Below, piece by piece: positions 34,780-47,689 of a DNA stretch of 64,000 nucleotides. The stretch lies in contig JAODTK010001521.1 of the NCBI GenBank assembly GCA_026419785.1, positions 177,001 through 241,000 on the forward strand. Reading direction: 5' to 3'. Position 1 is the first letter of the stretch; each line of letters opens with the position of its first letter. The position numbers and the translations under genes were made by a program. Origin of the DNA: Sclerodactyla briareus. Its lineage: Eukaryota; Echinodermata; Holothuroidea; Dendrochirotida; Sclerodactylidae. The notes beneath the pieces were generated by a model, which searched no databases, had not been told where the DNA came from, and saw only the letters and a list, made by a program, of their open reading frames with translations.

Positions 34780-35640
34780 CCGGTATGGGATTTACCAATA
34801 TTTGTCATGGTACTCCCATATAAAGTTTATCGCCAATGATTCCAGCAGGTTGGAAAATTTATTTCATGCCACGAAGTACTCTGCCCCACGTCAGCTACTT
34901 CTATTTTGAGAAGCACAGATTCGTTCCCTAATAAAACATGGCTGCCGTATTCGGGGTGGAGCCTCACCATCATCTTTCCGTGTCCTTGATCATATACAGT
35001 GAAAAGCCATTTGTCCGATCGTCGATGACCAACTTACTGCTACTCTCCAGCCTTTGTCCCGTCGTAGATCTGTATCCTCTGTCTCTCTCCTCTATACCGA
35101 CACTTTTATGGCTAATACCCCCTTCGAACTTCAGAGAGTTGTTCCTCCTTTACATGAATTTACTCGCCCCAGCGGTCGCTTTCTTCTCGCCACTCTTCCA
35201 TTTACGCCACCCTCTTTGTCCCATCGCAGACCTGTATCCTCTGTCTCTCTCCTCTATACCAACACTTTCGTGGCTAATATACCTCTCCGAAGTTAAGAGA
35301 GCTGTTCCTCCTTCACCACACCTCCGCACCACACCTTCGTTCTTTTCTCCCTGGTGATCGCGTGTCTGGAACATGCTTCCCCAGGAAGTGTTTCCTTCTA
35401 CGTTTATTCTCCAGCTGTTCAAGTGTAGAATCAACAAGCTAGCTATTTTTACCCTAAGTCTCTTGTTCTTCGGGGTTGCTCTGCATCATAGGGATATTAT
35501 AGGCTCGCCCTTCCTCTTGTCACATTGCTTAACCAGGTTGAGGAATTGCGGGTTTGTATTGAAACCTACACTGCCTCTCAATTAGGTTCAAAACTCTGTT
35601 CCGATTGCTTTGTCTTTATTCTGAATATAATAATGTTCCT
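34780..35640 (+). pseudogene. LINE fragment, second copy of the first family (C-terminus)
   Basis: The region matches the end of the 730-3755 element. A frame from 34890 (SYFYFEKHRFVP, then NMAAVFGVEP-like in another frame) parallels the SLMEYGCHSLGWG region. RRRSVSSVSLLYTDTF (35056-35103) parallels the segment near 3345-3390. SLLFFGVALHHRD (35460-35498) parallels the Val/Leu/Phe-rich tail near 3650-3700. Upstream domains are missing, so it is 5'-truncated, as is usual for LINEs. A 162-bp in-frame tandem duplication (35062 onward and 35224 onward) is specific to this copy. Confidence 0.65.
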
Positions 35641-35771
35641 TCCAACCGTGGAATGTTTGGCGATTGGCCCTTCTCTGCCGCAGCACCCAAGTAGATTGTA
35701 ACATACCAACAGTTTTTTATTTCAAAAGAGAACCTGAACAAACTGCATTTTGACCGCTGCATATATAATTA
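35641..35771. other. No gene seen
   Basis: Probable 3' end of the LINE copy; no A tail recognised. Confidence 0.4.
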
Positions 35772-35814
35772 TACTAATACTAATACTACTACTACTACTA
35801 ATAATAATAATAAT
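35772..35814. repeat. (ACT)n-(AAT)n microsatellite
   Basis: ACTAAT units, then (ACT)5, then (AAT)5. Confidence 0.95.
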
Positions 35815-38520
35815 ATGCCACCCGGGCTAGCTCGCATCAATGACTGCATGGGATGTAATTGCTATTTACATATTTTCAACACAATGCACAGCTTGAGTAG
35901 GACGACAATGTGAATAAATTGAAAGAAAAACTGTAGGAAGTGCTCTGTGCGACCTTATTATTAGGTGTGTCCAACCTATTTAGGTATTCGTTAATAAATA
36001 TAAGGCTATTTAGTGACAGCGAGTGTGGGTCTCCCAATCATTCATATATCATTGCATATGCGTCAGACAATCAGTGGTGTCTAACCGAACCGTCATAACC
36101 ATTGTTCGATGATAAATATGCCGATTAATTAAATGTAACCAAGACGGGGTCGTCCATTCGCGAGCTCCATTCAGGAAGATCATCATCGGTGGAGTGTCTT
36201 TGCATTTCGGAACCACAAACATCAATTATACCTGGACATCAAACAGCACCGCGACAATTAGCGCTAGTTAGCACACCACTTGGGCGATGTTATATTGATA
36301 ACAAATATGGATAGCTCAATGGATTTGCCGTTTTCAAATTTGACGTATAGCTCCTCAAAGTTCTGTTTACTCCATGAATTAAACTGCAAAGAGCAATAGC
36401 TGATTAACTATCGTGTGTCCATCCCATTCCTCTGCGTTTGAAGCTGGCTGAAACGGCAATTAGCTGATTCGGACTTGTGGTTTGTATAGAGACCCTCCAA
36501 TATACGACTATAAGAGGTTTCATTTAGGGATGAATAACAAACATCGAGGGCTATAAAATAATTAGGGACGGCCGGTGTTCGTCTGTGCCGTCCGCAAGTG
36601 GTGCAACGCACTCTGCAAAATTTGGATAAAGATTGTGGGCTCGGCTTATTGTTAACTTATCGGTGTTGTTAAACTGCCACTTAGAGATGACAAATGTAAA
36701 CCTAAACAAGTTAAGGGTCGTAAATTAGAGCTCGTGATGGCATAAAGAAGAACCAGAGGGCTCACTATAGGGCTTCTAATTGTCGTACGAAATCCAGGGT
36801 CACGGCGTGCCTTACTTGTATGAGTTTGAGTAGCTCCCGAAATGCTGGAGGCAAAGTTGCCTGTTGTTAAATTTATAAGCAGCTTACTAGATACAATCAT
36901 CTATTATTTACCACGTTGCCTCGTTGGTGGAGGGCACATATTGGATATGGGTTCAGAGAACTCAACCTCATCTGATTACCATGACATGTGGCTGTGAATG
37001 CATGGGCGCCGGCGATAACACGCTTTCTCCTTCGACGGGTTTCCATGCGATTTGAACGGCAGACGTGTAAATTGTAATCCTACCTAGTCCGCATATATTG
37101 ACCTATTCTACTAACGAGCCAGAGAGAGTTGATAAGAAGAAACGACTAGTTGAAACAAATTAATTAACTCGACAAGTTTGTGACCACGGACGAACTGGAC
37201 TGACTGGTTCGCGACCACTTGACTAATTTGCTTGTTCGAAGTCAAAATGGGCCCCATCTCAACTATTTTGAGCCATTTAGAAATGATGGTTTTACGCCTG
37301 AATTTGTACCCTGTTTGGATGCACTATCGGTATCAGTATAAGTTCGGTGTCGGTGTTTCACTAACCCGCCCATGAGACTATATACAGATACATGCAGTCA
37401 ATTTAACAGTGTGTGCTGAGGCGCGCGCACGGTTTCTCGTCAGTTATGGGCTCATCGTGAGTGGAATTGTCGGGTCCAACTCATGCGTTGTTGTAAGGGA
37501 GGGGAAATTGGGCATCGAGTTTCATTTCCTCCTTTGATTCAGCCTTCCCAGGATGGCATAATGGTCCCGGTCCTTCCAATAGGCCTGTTTACGGGTGCGG
37601 GGTAATAATTGTGATAATGGCTATGGGTATGGGCGGGGTGGACAGTTGTCAGTATGGACGCGTACACACGATGCACTTATGATCAGTTGAACGATTCTCG
37701 GAACGCCTCTGACTAAAATTACATAACATTACACCAACACCGAACTCATACTTGATACCGACAGTGCATCTGTTCTGCTGGATTACATTTGAAGAATCTG
37801 CTCAACTGTTAGTCCACTAGCAGCATTTTTGTCCCGAAAGAGCGGGGAGCAGTTGCGCTCATACTGCCTAACTGTATATATAGCAGCAGTAAAGCTGGTT
37901 CACTAGAAGGATCAAGTTCAGACAGAGCTCAATCGCACGACCTGTCCCACATTCACTAACAGATGTCAATCAAAGTAATGAGTTTACCGCACTGCATGAG
38001 ATGAAAATTCTCACACGCAGTACAGAAGAAACGTTCCAACTCCTCCTCAATGTCGAAGCAAGTTCAGGGGAAATTGCCCTGCATGCTCCCTGCATTTTAC
38101 CTTCGGTGTAGGCTAACCTTAATCATTTAGCTAATAATTAAAAGTCGGGTGTAGGCTAAGAAGGATTATAACACTTAGTTGCGTTCTTGTTCTAATCGGC
38201 TTACATGCCTCTACCCTGTCTACGGGGTGTGGGAATACGCGCGTGGTCGTACACATTGACATACAGGCTGCTTATCTTTTCCTGGTTTCAGTTGCTTTCC
38301 TTGAAGCAGCGATCAAATACTTCCTTTACCAAGAAAAAAACAATTCGCACTCTAATTCTCTAAAAGGAAACTGATGTTTGTTTCCGGGTTTTCAATTTCC
38401 TCATTTTTCTGATTTTGACTTTATGTACTATCTAGCATAGGTATCTGTATGATGGGTATTCAAAGATCATATTACCGCAAATTTATGTCAAAGTGCATGA
38501 AACAAATAGGTAGCGTACTT
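35815..38520. other. No gene seen
   Basis: About 2.7 kb without recognised repeats or exons. Minus ORFs at 36408-36611 and 36652-36900 have no known domain. This is the least structured stretch of the window. Confidence 0.5.
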
Positions 38521-38776
38521 CATGCGCGTACTGAGAGATTGTCTGATGGGGGGGGGGGGGGGGGGTTGTGGTTGAACCCAAGGGAAGTGGCCTCACCCTC
38601 CCATTGGTAAATGACTACAATTTATGGGCCCCTAGACACATCTGCTGCAATAATTGCTAAATAACAGCTGCGAAACACTTCTGACAGCCCGCAAAAAATA
38701 AGGTTCGTGAAAATGTATTGATCAGTTGGGTCTGGGGGTGTTCTGACCCCCCCCCCCTCGCCGTGGGTACGCCACT
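38521..38776. mobile_element. MITE with CAGTG...CACTG-type ends, copy 2
   Basis: Left end CATGCGCGTACTGAGAG, then 18 G (38548-38565). Right end 11 C (38747-38757), then CGTGGGTACGCCACTG. The interior shares CCCCTAGACACAT, a CTGCAATAATTG-like block and AAATAACAGCT with 17258-17506, in the same orientation. Length is 256 bp versus 249 bp for copy 1. Confidence 0.75.
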
Positions 38777-39849
38777 GGCGTACTCGATAGATGTATGAAA
38801 ATGACTGGTGCTCATGTCTGTCAGTCTTTCAACGCTAGAAGCGGGGCAGCGTGGAGTTTTCAAACACAACAGCAAAACAGTCATTTTGATGACGTTATGG
38901 TTTGCGATATGGTTTTTCTATCATATTTAATTCAGTCATATTACTCTAAACCAATTCGAACTTTCCTCCGACCACATCTGTTTTTTTAATCTCATCAGAC
39001 ACTATTTCAATGTAGGTATGGCATACTAGACACGAGAATGTAGTGTTTAGCAAGGCTTTCTATTTTCAACAGAGTGTATAACATGCTCAACGTTCAATTT
39101 CATTCACTTAGTATGCACAAATATCGAGCAATTTGAGAAGTTCTTCCCCAGCGTCAGCAGCATTGCCATGCATTATAACCTTGAATATGCGCCATTGCCT
39201 GAGGGTATAGTTCCCCTTCTGATAAGGAAACACTAGGCTAATTTAACACACAAACCGCAGGATTTGTGCTTAATGCCTCCATCTCTCCCAGATACGTTCT
39301 TATTGAAGTTACGCTTATCGTTTCAATAGTTTTGACAAATTAGCGTAGCGCATTCGGTGATTGTGTGCATCAACGCGTAACGCATCATGCGACCTGAGCA
39401 ATTCAAACGGACCGCTTACTTTAAACCCATTGCATGTAAATCGAGTATTTCACGCTTCGTTTAAGTCTCAATACGACGACAAATAATGAAAGACAATGTT
39501 CAGTACGGTAATATTCATAATGCGGACGATGCTTCACGCGCCAATGTGCATGTGTTCACGAGATCCATATTTATGCAATTTTGATGGAAATTAATGTTTG
39601 GTCTGGAATTCAGAATCGTGCTGATAGACCAGTCGCACGGACATGAGAGTGAACAGTGGCGTTTTATAGATTATGATTATATTCGGACAACCACACATAA
39701 TTGAATCTGCTCAATATGAGCTTCTTTGTATGGTGAGCGTTGAACCGGGTACAATTCAAGCAACTAAAAATAGAGTTGCCTGTAATTCATTGTAAATTGT
39801 ACAATAAACTAATCTAAAATTAGGTTTGCGTTTTTCAACACACTAACAA
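38777..39849. other. No gene seen
   Basis: A CAGTGGCG at 39654 may be a stray left end of the same MITE family. Otherwise nothing recognised. Confidence 0.45.
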
Positions 39850-41190
39850 GGTCTCAGAATTTGAAGTCAATTGGTCTCGAATGACTTGAAGTAGCTCCCA
39901 AAAGGAATGCGTCGCCTCTCTCTCTTTATATATGCAACACACTTGCCTATTTTGAACTTGTTAACATTTGCGTTCCCAATGTATCGCACTAATCGTTTTT
40001 TTTTTTTTTCGGAATCTGACCTCTTAAGGACGTTGACTGACTTTGAACTCAAGATCTGTGATCTACACGTCTAATTCAAAGGTATCTATCCTAGTAATCT
40101 CCTGATATCCTGATTTCAATCATTTTCAGTGTTACACCTCCCCTACCGTGAAGTGAAATTTGAATATTACCAAAACAGTGCGGTTTCTTTTCTTCTATAT
40201 CTGTATCCTATATGCATATTCTGAAGTTACGGATGCTTTCAATCTCCTAATATCGTGCCTACAAACAGTCCGGGATATTGTATGGGAGAATTCTGAGATT
40301 GTCCTGTTCGGGAGAATCGTTTTGTTAATACAGATATGAATAAACATTGTCTGCAGACATTAGATACAAAACAGTCGTTTCCAGTTAATGACACCCTGCG
40401 CCTGTTTGAGTAATTGAACATACGTATTCCGAATGCATGCCGGACGTGCGGCGCAACATGCCACGATGCTACTACGTCACTCCTCCATCACACACAGTTT
40501 ACATCTCAACGAACTGCCGTCCGAAACGACTGTCACAAATCTAATTCCAAAAGCTAGCCCCGGAAGCATCCCTATTCGAATATATCGGAATCTACATTGA
40601 TACCTACCAATCAAACGGAGCTTTTTTGGTAGTTGTGACCAACAAGGATCCTGAATATGCAATAAAAATTGAAGACTCGGACCGGACGAACTTTCAGTGT
40701 TCAAGGTGAAAATGTATGTATTTCTAATGGTGAATTAACGGTGCACCTGTGGAAAAATACAATATGGTAGTCTCATGAATGATCAAGTTTTCCTAGACAG
40801 GAGACAGTTTTATTCTCCCGAATATATCATGTCTCGGACTGACAAACGCTTTTGAGCCTTTCTCACCTCGAATGATTTCGAACTAGTACACAAACATGAG
40901 GTCTTTCGCTTTATATTTGCAGCCTACATGCTGAAGTTGATAGAGGTCCGTTATCTTCTGATGTCGTGCTCTCAAGCATTTTAGATTTGGGTCGCTCCTC
41001 CCCCGACCTCGAATGACCTTGATAAATACCGATATTATAGGGTTCGTCCGCTTTATGTCTACCTACCTTAACTGCTTAAAGTTGAAACATGCTGGCCATC
41101 TCATCACAATTCATCACAGATATTTTCGTTTCTGGCCTCTCCTGACCTTGAGTAAACTTTGAATGAACAAGGTTCTTCCTCTTTATATTA
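39850..41190. repeat. ~140-bp degenerate periodic array (GACCTT type)
   Basis: Blocks of the form CTTTATAT..GCA.CCTA.ATGCTGAAGTT followed by ATCTCCTGATATCGTGC and GACCTCGAATGACCTT recur near 39921, 40050, 40190, 40905, 41048 and 41170, spaced 120-143 bases. A non-matching stretch at about 40420-40880 separates two clusters. A T14 tract lies at 39996-40009. Confidence 0.55.
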
Positions 41191-41196
41191 TTACAA

Positions 41197-41291
41197 CATA
41201 CATACATACATACATACATACATACATACATACATACATACATCCATACATACATACATACATACATACATCCATACATACATACATACAC
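41197..41291. repeat. (CATA)n microsatellite
   Basis: About 95 bases with two C insertions (CATCCATA). Overlapping Cys/Met/Tyr-rich ORFs on both strands are artefacts. Confidence 0.97.
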
Positions 41292-41966
41292 CGGCCACGT
41301 GAGTGCATAGATTCATTCTGCCTTCGGAAAGGAATCGAATGGTTGGTGATCAATAACTTGTACCAATCAAGCGATATTATTCTGCTGATTCCATTTCGAC
41401 TGCATGAGGAGAGTAATTTCAACTCTAATTAGTTTACATTTTACGGTGCGTAACGCCAGATTTGAGTATTTACATCCAACACATCTCCGTATTGGAATAA
41501 TTAGGATAATTCAACTGCCTGAACAAATCCAATACGCGGTGCGGCCAAGCGGTCACAGAACTCAGAAAAATTTTGACCAAATTGGCGCTCAAATAGTGCA
41601 GGCGACCACACGGTACTTCATGCACAGCGGATTTAAGAGCAACCGAGGTCGTCATTTACGATGACGGCATGACAGTATTATGATCAGTATTGTGTTTATC
41701 GTCACTGGAAGAGTGAAAACTTGGCTTTTGAATCTGTAGATTGAATATTATGATTCTTTCTGATTCATACATGAAGAGAATTCAAACTTCAAAATAACTT
41801 TCAGTCAATGAGATAGTGAAAATAAGCATATCATTTCATAATGTATCGCGATATTGCGAGAGACTAAAGGAATCACTATAAACAGTAACATGTGAGAAAG
41901 GTAACGATCAAGCAGGCTGCCTGAGGAGAAACCTGTAGCCGCCGAGCGAGCAGTCCACCGGAACAG
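41292..41966. other. No gene seen
   Basis: An 86-codon plus ORF (41404-41664) has no recognised domain. Confidence 0.5.
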
Positions 41967-42099
41967 GTACACTCCAGTAAAAAATGCTGGTCCAAAATTA
42001 CCACCTGGGCAATTTGTCTTACCCAGTCTGGGTAATATTTTACCCCATTTTGACCGTGAATGTTCACAGGCTGGGTATCCAACATTCTTTAGAGTGTAC
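41967..42099. mobile_element. 133-bp MITE
   Basis: Ends GTACACTCCAG and (inverse) GTACACTCTAA are followed on both sides by an AATG.TGG block. The interior is itself palindromic, with ATTACCACCTGGG against CTGGGTAAT and repeated TACCC/GGGTA. No ORF. Confidence 0.75.
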
Positions 42100-43235
42100 A
42101 CATTGAGGAAGAATTAAAACCGTCGAACCACTACTAGAACAGTGAAGCGAGTACACGTGACAGAGTATAGGTACGAGCAAACAATCTAGATTGGACCCGC
42201 GTAAAACCAGAGAAATATTTTCACAACTGTGATAAGGTCTCAATTTTCCAGTCCTAAATTGCCCGTTACAGAGGTTTCCAATGGCCGGTACATAACTTAT
42301 ATACTGATTGGGCGGTATCAGCCTTGTACGATGAGTTGCACATTCGAGATGTCTTATTTTTAAACTTATGACGGAATACTGGTCCGGAGGTGACTCTAGC
42401 CAGGACCAGAATAGCCCAAGTCATGTGTCCACTACCCTTGGTCCTCAACGGACTTCGAAACCGTTATTTATATATCCAATCAAATCTCAGGCTGGTTCTC
42501 CATTATTGCCCAGGCGATTCCAAATAGCTATTGTTTGTTTGAACCTAGCTTTTGATTTGTTCGAAGTACAGCTTTGACTTCATGCGAATACCTGATGCCT
42601 TCACCTCAACTGTCAATAAACTTTCTATTGGCGCCTCTATCACCTACGGAATACGTTAAGCAGTAAAGACGATTATGTCTTCCGGTTATTGCCCTAGACC
42701 CCATTACCCCAAGTTCTCGGACAAATATGAGTGCCTTTTGCCGAACGGTGTTTTTTTTCCTTCTCAGCCCTACAAGACGAGGTCTGTGTGGAACGGTTAT
42801 TGGGTATTTCGCGACAGTAATTGGGTATCGTTTAAGCAAGGGGGATTAACGAGTTCTGTGTGTAGTATGCATATAGGATCATGATTTACTGTTTGGGTGT
42901 GTTTATTTGATGGATATCCATGGACTAGCTACCGAGGTCGATTACCAACTCAAGTCGTATTCCCTAACGTATAGTTTGGAGCTTTGTAATTTGGGAAGGA
43001 AGGTTGCATAAGGCTTTAACCGCCATATGAATATCCCGGCCATTGCAGTGAACTACGCATAGCTTTTTGTGAGTCAAATATGTAAATGCCAATGTATTTC
43101 GTTGAAGATGTGGTTGACCCACGATATTCATGAAGTGCAGATTTAACCTGGAAAATGTCCAATGCTGAGGTGGGGATCGTACACTCACAGATTTTAACAG
43201 AAATTAGTTGAAATTTGATTCGGTAGAATATAAGG
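42100..43235. other. No gene seen
   Basis: ORFs of 60-77 codons on both strands (42266-42884, 42964-43188) are unrecognised. Confidence 0.5.
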
Positions 43236-43466
43236 TTATTTACAATTAGGGAGAATGACTTGGTTTATAACCAAGAAGTTGTGCTTAAGGTCTCGCCAAA
43301 TGACTACAAAATGCCCGTGGGTGTGTTCAATATCGTGGTATAGCCTAACCCCTTTAGCTACTAGTTTAGGATGACGCGGGACACAAGACAGTAGAAGATC
43401 TTCAACTGTTTCAATGGAATGTGAGTTACGGGTGCAATGCGGCAGGCTATTCACGGGAAACGACAT
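43236..43466 (-). pseudogene. Possible LINE C-terminal scrap
   Basis: A minus frame reads LPHCTRNSHSIETVEDLLLS with C and R near PRHPKL. This resembles the C..C....ETVEH.LL.C...R segment at the end of many LINE proteins. Only one Cys of the finger is in place. Weak. Confidence 0.25.
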
Positions 43467-46400
43467 TAGGCCTCAATCAACCGTAATAACTAGATAAGCC
43501 TATACTGGTCAGTCGGTGACGATTATTACAACGCCCCAGTTGTTCCACGATGCGTTGACATCTTTGTCTTTTAGAATGAGAGAGTTGGCATTGATACGAG
43601 TGTAGTTAGAGAAACTGAGCGAGATTGACCACTAGAGAACGGATTTCGCTCTTGATTATCTTGATTGTATTCAGATATACCTGTAGCCTATGCAAAGCTA
43701 AGAACAACTAGCCTTCAATTTTGGTTTTCTGTCGTTCTTATAGGTATTACCTCTCTTACCTCTCGGCGGAGGGGGGGGGGGTGGTATCGGCGACTAGCAA
43801 TTTTCTGACATAGTATTCCTTATACAATTTAAAATGTGTTATTACATCATGGGTATGAACAGATAGTTAGATGCCATTTGTCCAGGGAATAAGTTGCAGT
43901 GACCGTGACGACATGGGGTAGAATCCTGCTTATCGGTGAAAAAAGAACTTAGAAAGCCCCAATTTAAAACATTTTCGGGGTCTTTACAACTCTTTGTCAA
44001 AAAATGTAGTGTAGCCTAATTATACAAATTAATCGAATTTATACGATTGCTCAACATGTTATATATGTTTTTGAAATAATGGTTGCCAGGGCGCCATTTG
44101 GTTGACCACTTATTGACGCATTTCGTAGACAAAGATGGCGTGTTTAGAGAGGCTGCAATACGGGTGGTCATCCTCTCAGATGTGTGTCTCAATAGCGAAC
44201 TGATATACTATATGGCGCAGAAGAAGGCAGAGGTGGTCGTTGACGGTATATAAGTGCCTGCAACGCCCACATTCCCGGTATTTGCGTTCCGAAATCCACC
44301 ACTCGCCGAAACGTGTTCCGTTAAGTGGGTGCACTAGGCGATAAAATTACTGTTATGGTGTACGTGGTGGTATTGTGGTGGGGGAGGTACGCGGTATTTG
44401 CCTAGATGCAGAAGTTGTAAGTGAACGATGACTTGCGTGTTTACTTCCCCAGGTTCAAGTGTAATGCAGTGAACTTTAGACGGTTACACCATTGTCACGA
44501 GATATTTGAGATAGGTCTCGTATATAGGTCGGCTATATAGCAGTTCACGTTGAACTTTCGCTCCTCGAGATTCCGAGAAAATAATCGTCCTTTCGAAGAG
44601 GGCGTCAAATGGCGGCCCCCTGGAGCAGGTTATACACCACTGCTACGAGTATCATTGAGCACTAATCGAAACGGGCGAGTGATCGCCGATGTTTACCCAG
44701 ATCAATCGGCCAGGTTTCTCGATGAGCCCTTCTCGGCTCCCCGAACCCATATAAATAAAATCAAATTGAATATAGGTTAGTATGTCGGCCACCGACAGGT
44801 GTATATTTTAAGGATTTCAGTTGCAAGTGCATATTTTTATTAGGGTCATACTGAGGAATTACATCGGTTGCTTCGTGCAAACCCACAAAGTTGATTTGAC
44901 ATTACCTTCCCAGTCCTGCCACCCAATGAAACGTCCCTGAACCTGAATCAATGATAGGCGATCGTCAGTATCAGCAATGTCATTCCGTAGACAGCACCGA
45001 GAAATCAGCAGGCACAGCATGTCGGGACATCTCATTAGGGAAAGGTATGATCATCTAACGACATTCCGGGGAATAATGGAACGGCCCCGTGTGCCTCGAA
45101 CTGATACTCGAAATGGCGCAGGGTGCAACCGAAACGTACATATACGAGAGGAACGTATTTATAACCCTAAAACCCAAACATTGAGTTTCAAAACTCACCC
45201 TCCCCCCCCCCACCCACCCCCCATGTGTTATCTATATTCAAAACGGACGATATTGTGTAGTATAGCGACTGATTGTCTAATACTGACGATACACCGTATG
45301 ATAATGATTTGCACTGAGGCGGTTCCTCGATGTGTGACGCTCATGCAAAGGACAGCTGTCGCTGTTCGTCAGTTGCGATTAAGACGACAATTGCCATTCA
45401 ACTGTTTCAACAACCCGGTTTTTGCAAGCTATATCGGTGAGCTGTTGTGAGTTCCGCTCCCTCCCTTTTGAAGGTAACCTGAGAGGGGTGGCCATTCACT
45501 ACTCATGGAACTGCCATTTTACGCGCCCAAGTAGTAAGGTTCACCGATATAATATTCAGAGCCGAGTATGGTCAAATTCTTTTAATTGGTCTTATCATTG
45601 AAGCCAACATGCAAAGTGCGGTTGGACAAAAAAGTTCTCCCAAAACGCAACCATGCCCTAGAATTGCCATATGTATAGTTTGTTCATTATTGTATAGTAA
45701 CCAAAATAAATGTTATTTACGAACCGCCTGTTGGGGGAATTTCTATGCAGTACGGCTATCACTATGAAGCAACCCCGGCTTGGTGCAGAACGTATGCCGT
45801 AGCCAAATACATTGTTTCAACCTGGAAGAGACGCGTTGACAGGTTGTCGACCACAGTGTTCCGCGGAGTGAGTTCATTGCGATACAGATAAACAAATGGG
45901 CCGAGTGCGGCTTCCATCCAGCGTATTATTTAAGAGGAAGTATAAGGCGTAATTACCCTTCAGGACAGGGCGTATGTGGGTTTCGTTGGACCATCCCCTG
46001 CCTGGCGGAAATGACAGTCCGTTTTCGTTCTACCTGGTAACCGCCACGAAAATCAGATAAGAATACGATCCCCTCGGGACGAGTTTCCTCTTCGAGTCAA
46101 GACCTTTGACCGATTTAAAGCTGGACGGGTGTGACCGGATTAGCCCGCAACGACAAACGATTGGCTATTTAAACCAAGGTACAATCCTTACCGTCAAGCA
46201 AGAGACCTGCTAAGCGTTATTGCTTCCTTTGTTCCTTTTGTATTGAAAACCTCCGTATACCTGTAACTCATCATGATATATATACAATATAATTGCCCTC
46301 GTGGAAATAGTCTATCGACAAGGGAAATTGTCTTTTTCATTATGAAACATCCCAAAAAACAAATTTGAAGCAAATAATGATTGTAACCACAAATGAACAT

Positions 46401-47689
46401 AGTGACACTAGGAGTTACGTAAGCGGTCCCTCTAACTTCACCTGGCTGGTTGGAATATATAATTTAAAAACACTAATATTATTAAAAGGTACACTCTGAA
46501 CTAAAGCAACTTTATCAAACCAAACAATAATTCCCAATCACTTTTGAAACGCGCCCATGCTTCAAAAATGATTAGCAAATAAACAAAGCAGGTTTTGGGA
46601 ATTGACATCGTGTTTGAATTGAGAGTGATGGCATATCGTGATTAGAAGAGTGTTTTTAATTCCTGGACACTTTTTTTTTCTGGATGTAAAAGCAGACAAC
46701 TGTGATCCTGCCGAGCTGTCGAGAGGCTATCATGTTGGCACACGGACCGGTATGGGAGATTCATGTCGAGTAATATATTATCGTTGCACGAGGCTGGAGC
46801 GAGGTTTCGCCGTTAACAGTTTGCCCAGTGTGGAAAATGTCAGTGCGACGACTGATACGAGGTTGCTGCTTGGCGAAGCGCTCTGGTGTTTGAACGCAAA
46901 ATCGTTCTAAACCTATGTAGTTTCTTAGACATGGGCGAACATGTTGGAAAGACGGTTCAAATTACTGGCCCACTTTCCTCGCATCGAAGCCATTAGTGGA
47001 CAATTTTGAAAACATGAATCAAATCACCTCGAATTCGCCTTAGCTCTGACGAGTCAAACCGAGACGCTTCAATTCATTCCTCGTATGACAAATCTCGCAG
47101 ATACCTAATCAATCTAGCAGTCTTCCTTCTGCGCTGACGAAAGGTGTGTATGCCGAATTACACCGTGCTAGAACGCGATACGTCGATTAATACCGTTTCT
47201 ATGAATATCACATCCTTTCGTATCGTCACATGTCATCCACTCTCAGATCCAAGCCGATCCAAGACGGCTGTCATTCCGTGCATATAGAGGAAACAAAAGC
47301 TATGGAAAGTATAGATGAATATAGACGAGCCCGTTGCTACAAATACTGGAATGCAACATCAGTGAGTTATCACCCTCTATATAAATGTGGGATTATGATA
47401 GAATCCGCCCACAGTGCCGCTTAACGCCAATTCCAGGTCGTACGCATAACTTTGTCATGGGGGGAGGGGGGAGGGTGGGGCTGGTGATATGAATTCTGTG
47501 GCTCGGAGAAGAAAAGAGCCTGAACCCCCCTGTGGAATTGCAAGAAATTATCTTGCTCGACAGCAGTTTCCAATCTCTCCATAGCTTCGACGCGTAAGAG
47601 AATCAACTTTTATGATGAAACTGGCGGGACTCTCTGAGATTCCATGCCCTGTACCCGTGGTATACTGTTTCAGCATTGACCTCAGTTAA
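43467..47689. other. No supported gene; 157-codon ORF, G and C tracts
   Basis: About 4.2 kb. G11 at 43771-43781 and a C-rich tract at 45198-45222. The plus frame 44977-45450 is open for 157 codons but crosses the C tract as poly-Pro and has no domain. The frame 46638-46910 begins after a poly-pyrimidine run and AAAAG, which could be a splice acceptor near 46692, but the encoded residues are unrecognised. (TA)n is short at 46278-46287. Confidence 0.4.

Noticed and set aside
36791-36816. miR-124-like sequence on the minus strand (TAAGGCACGCCGTGA)
   Set aside because: Seed and several following bases match the known microRNA, but there is a central mismatch, the 3' part differs, and the adjacent minus-strand sequence has no complementary arm to form a precursor hairpin.
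41076-41432. Tyr/Met/Cys-rich and His/Thr-rich proteins on opposite strands
   Set aside because: Translated (CATA)n microsatellite.
44977-45450. 157-codon open frame as a gene
   Set aside because: No recognisable domain; a C tract gives a poly-Pro stretch in mid-frame; no start or splice context.
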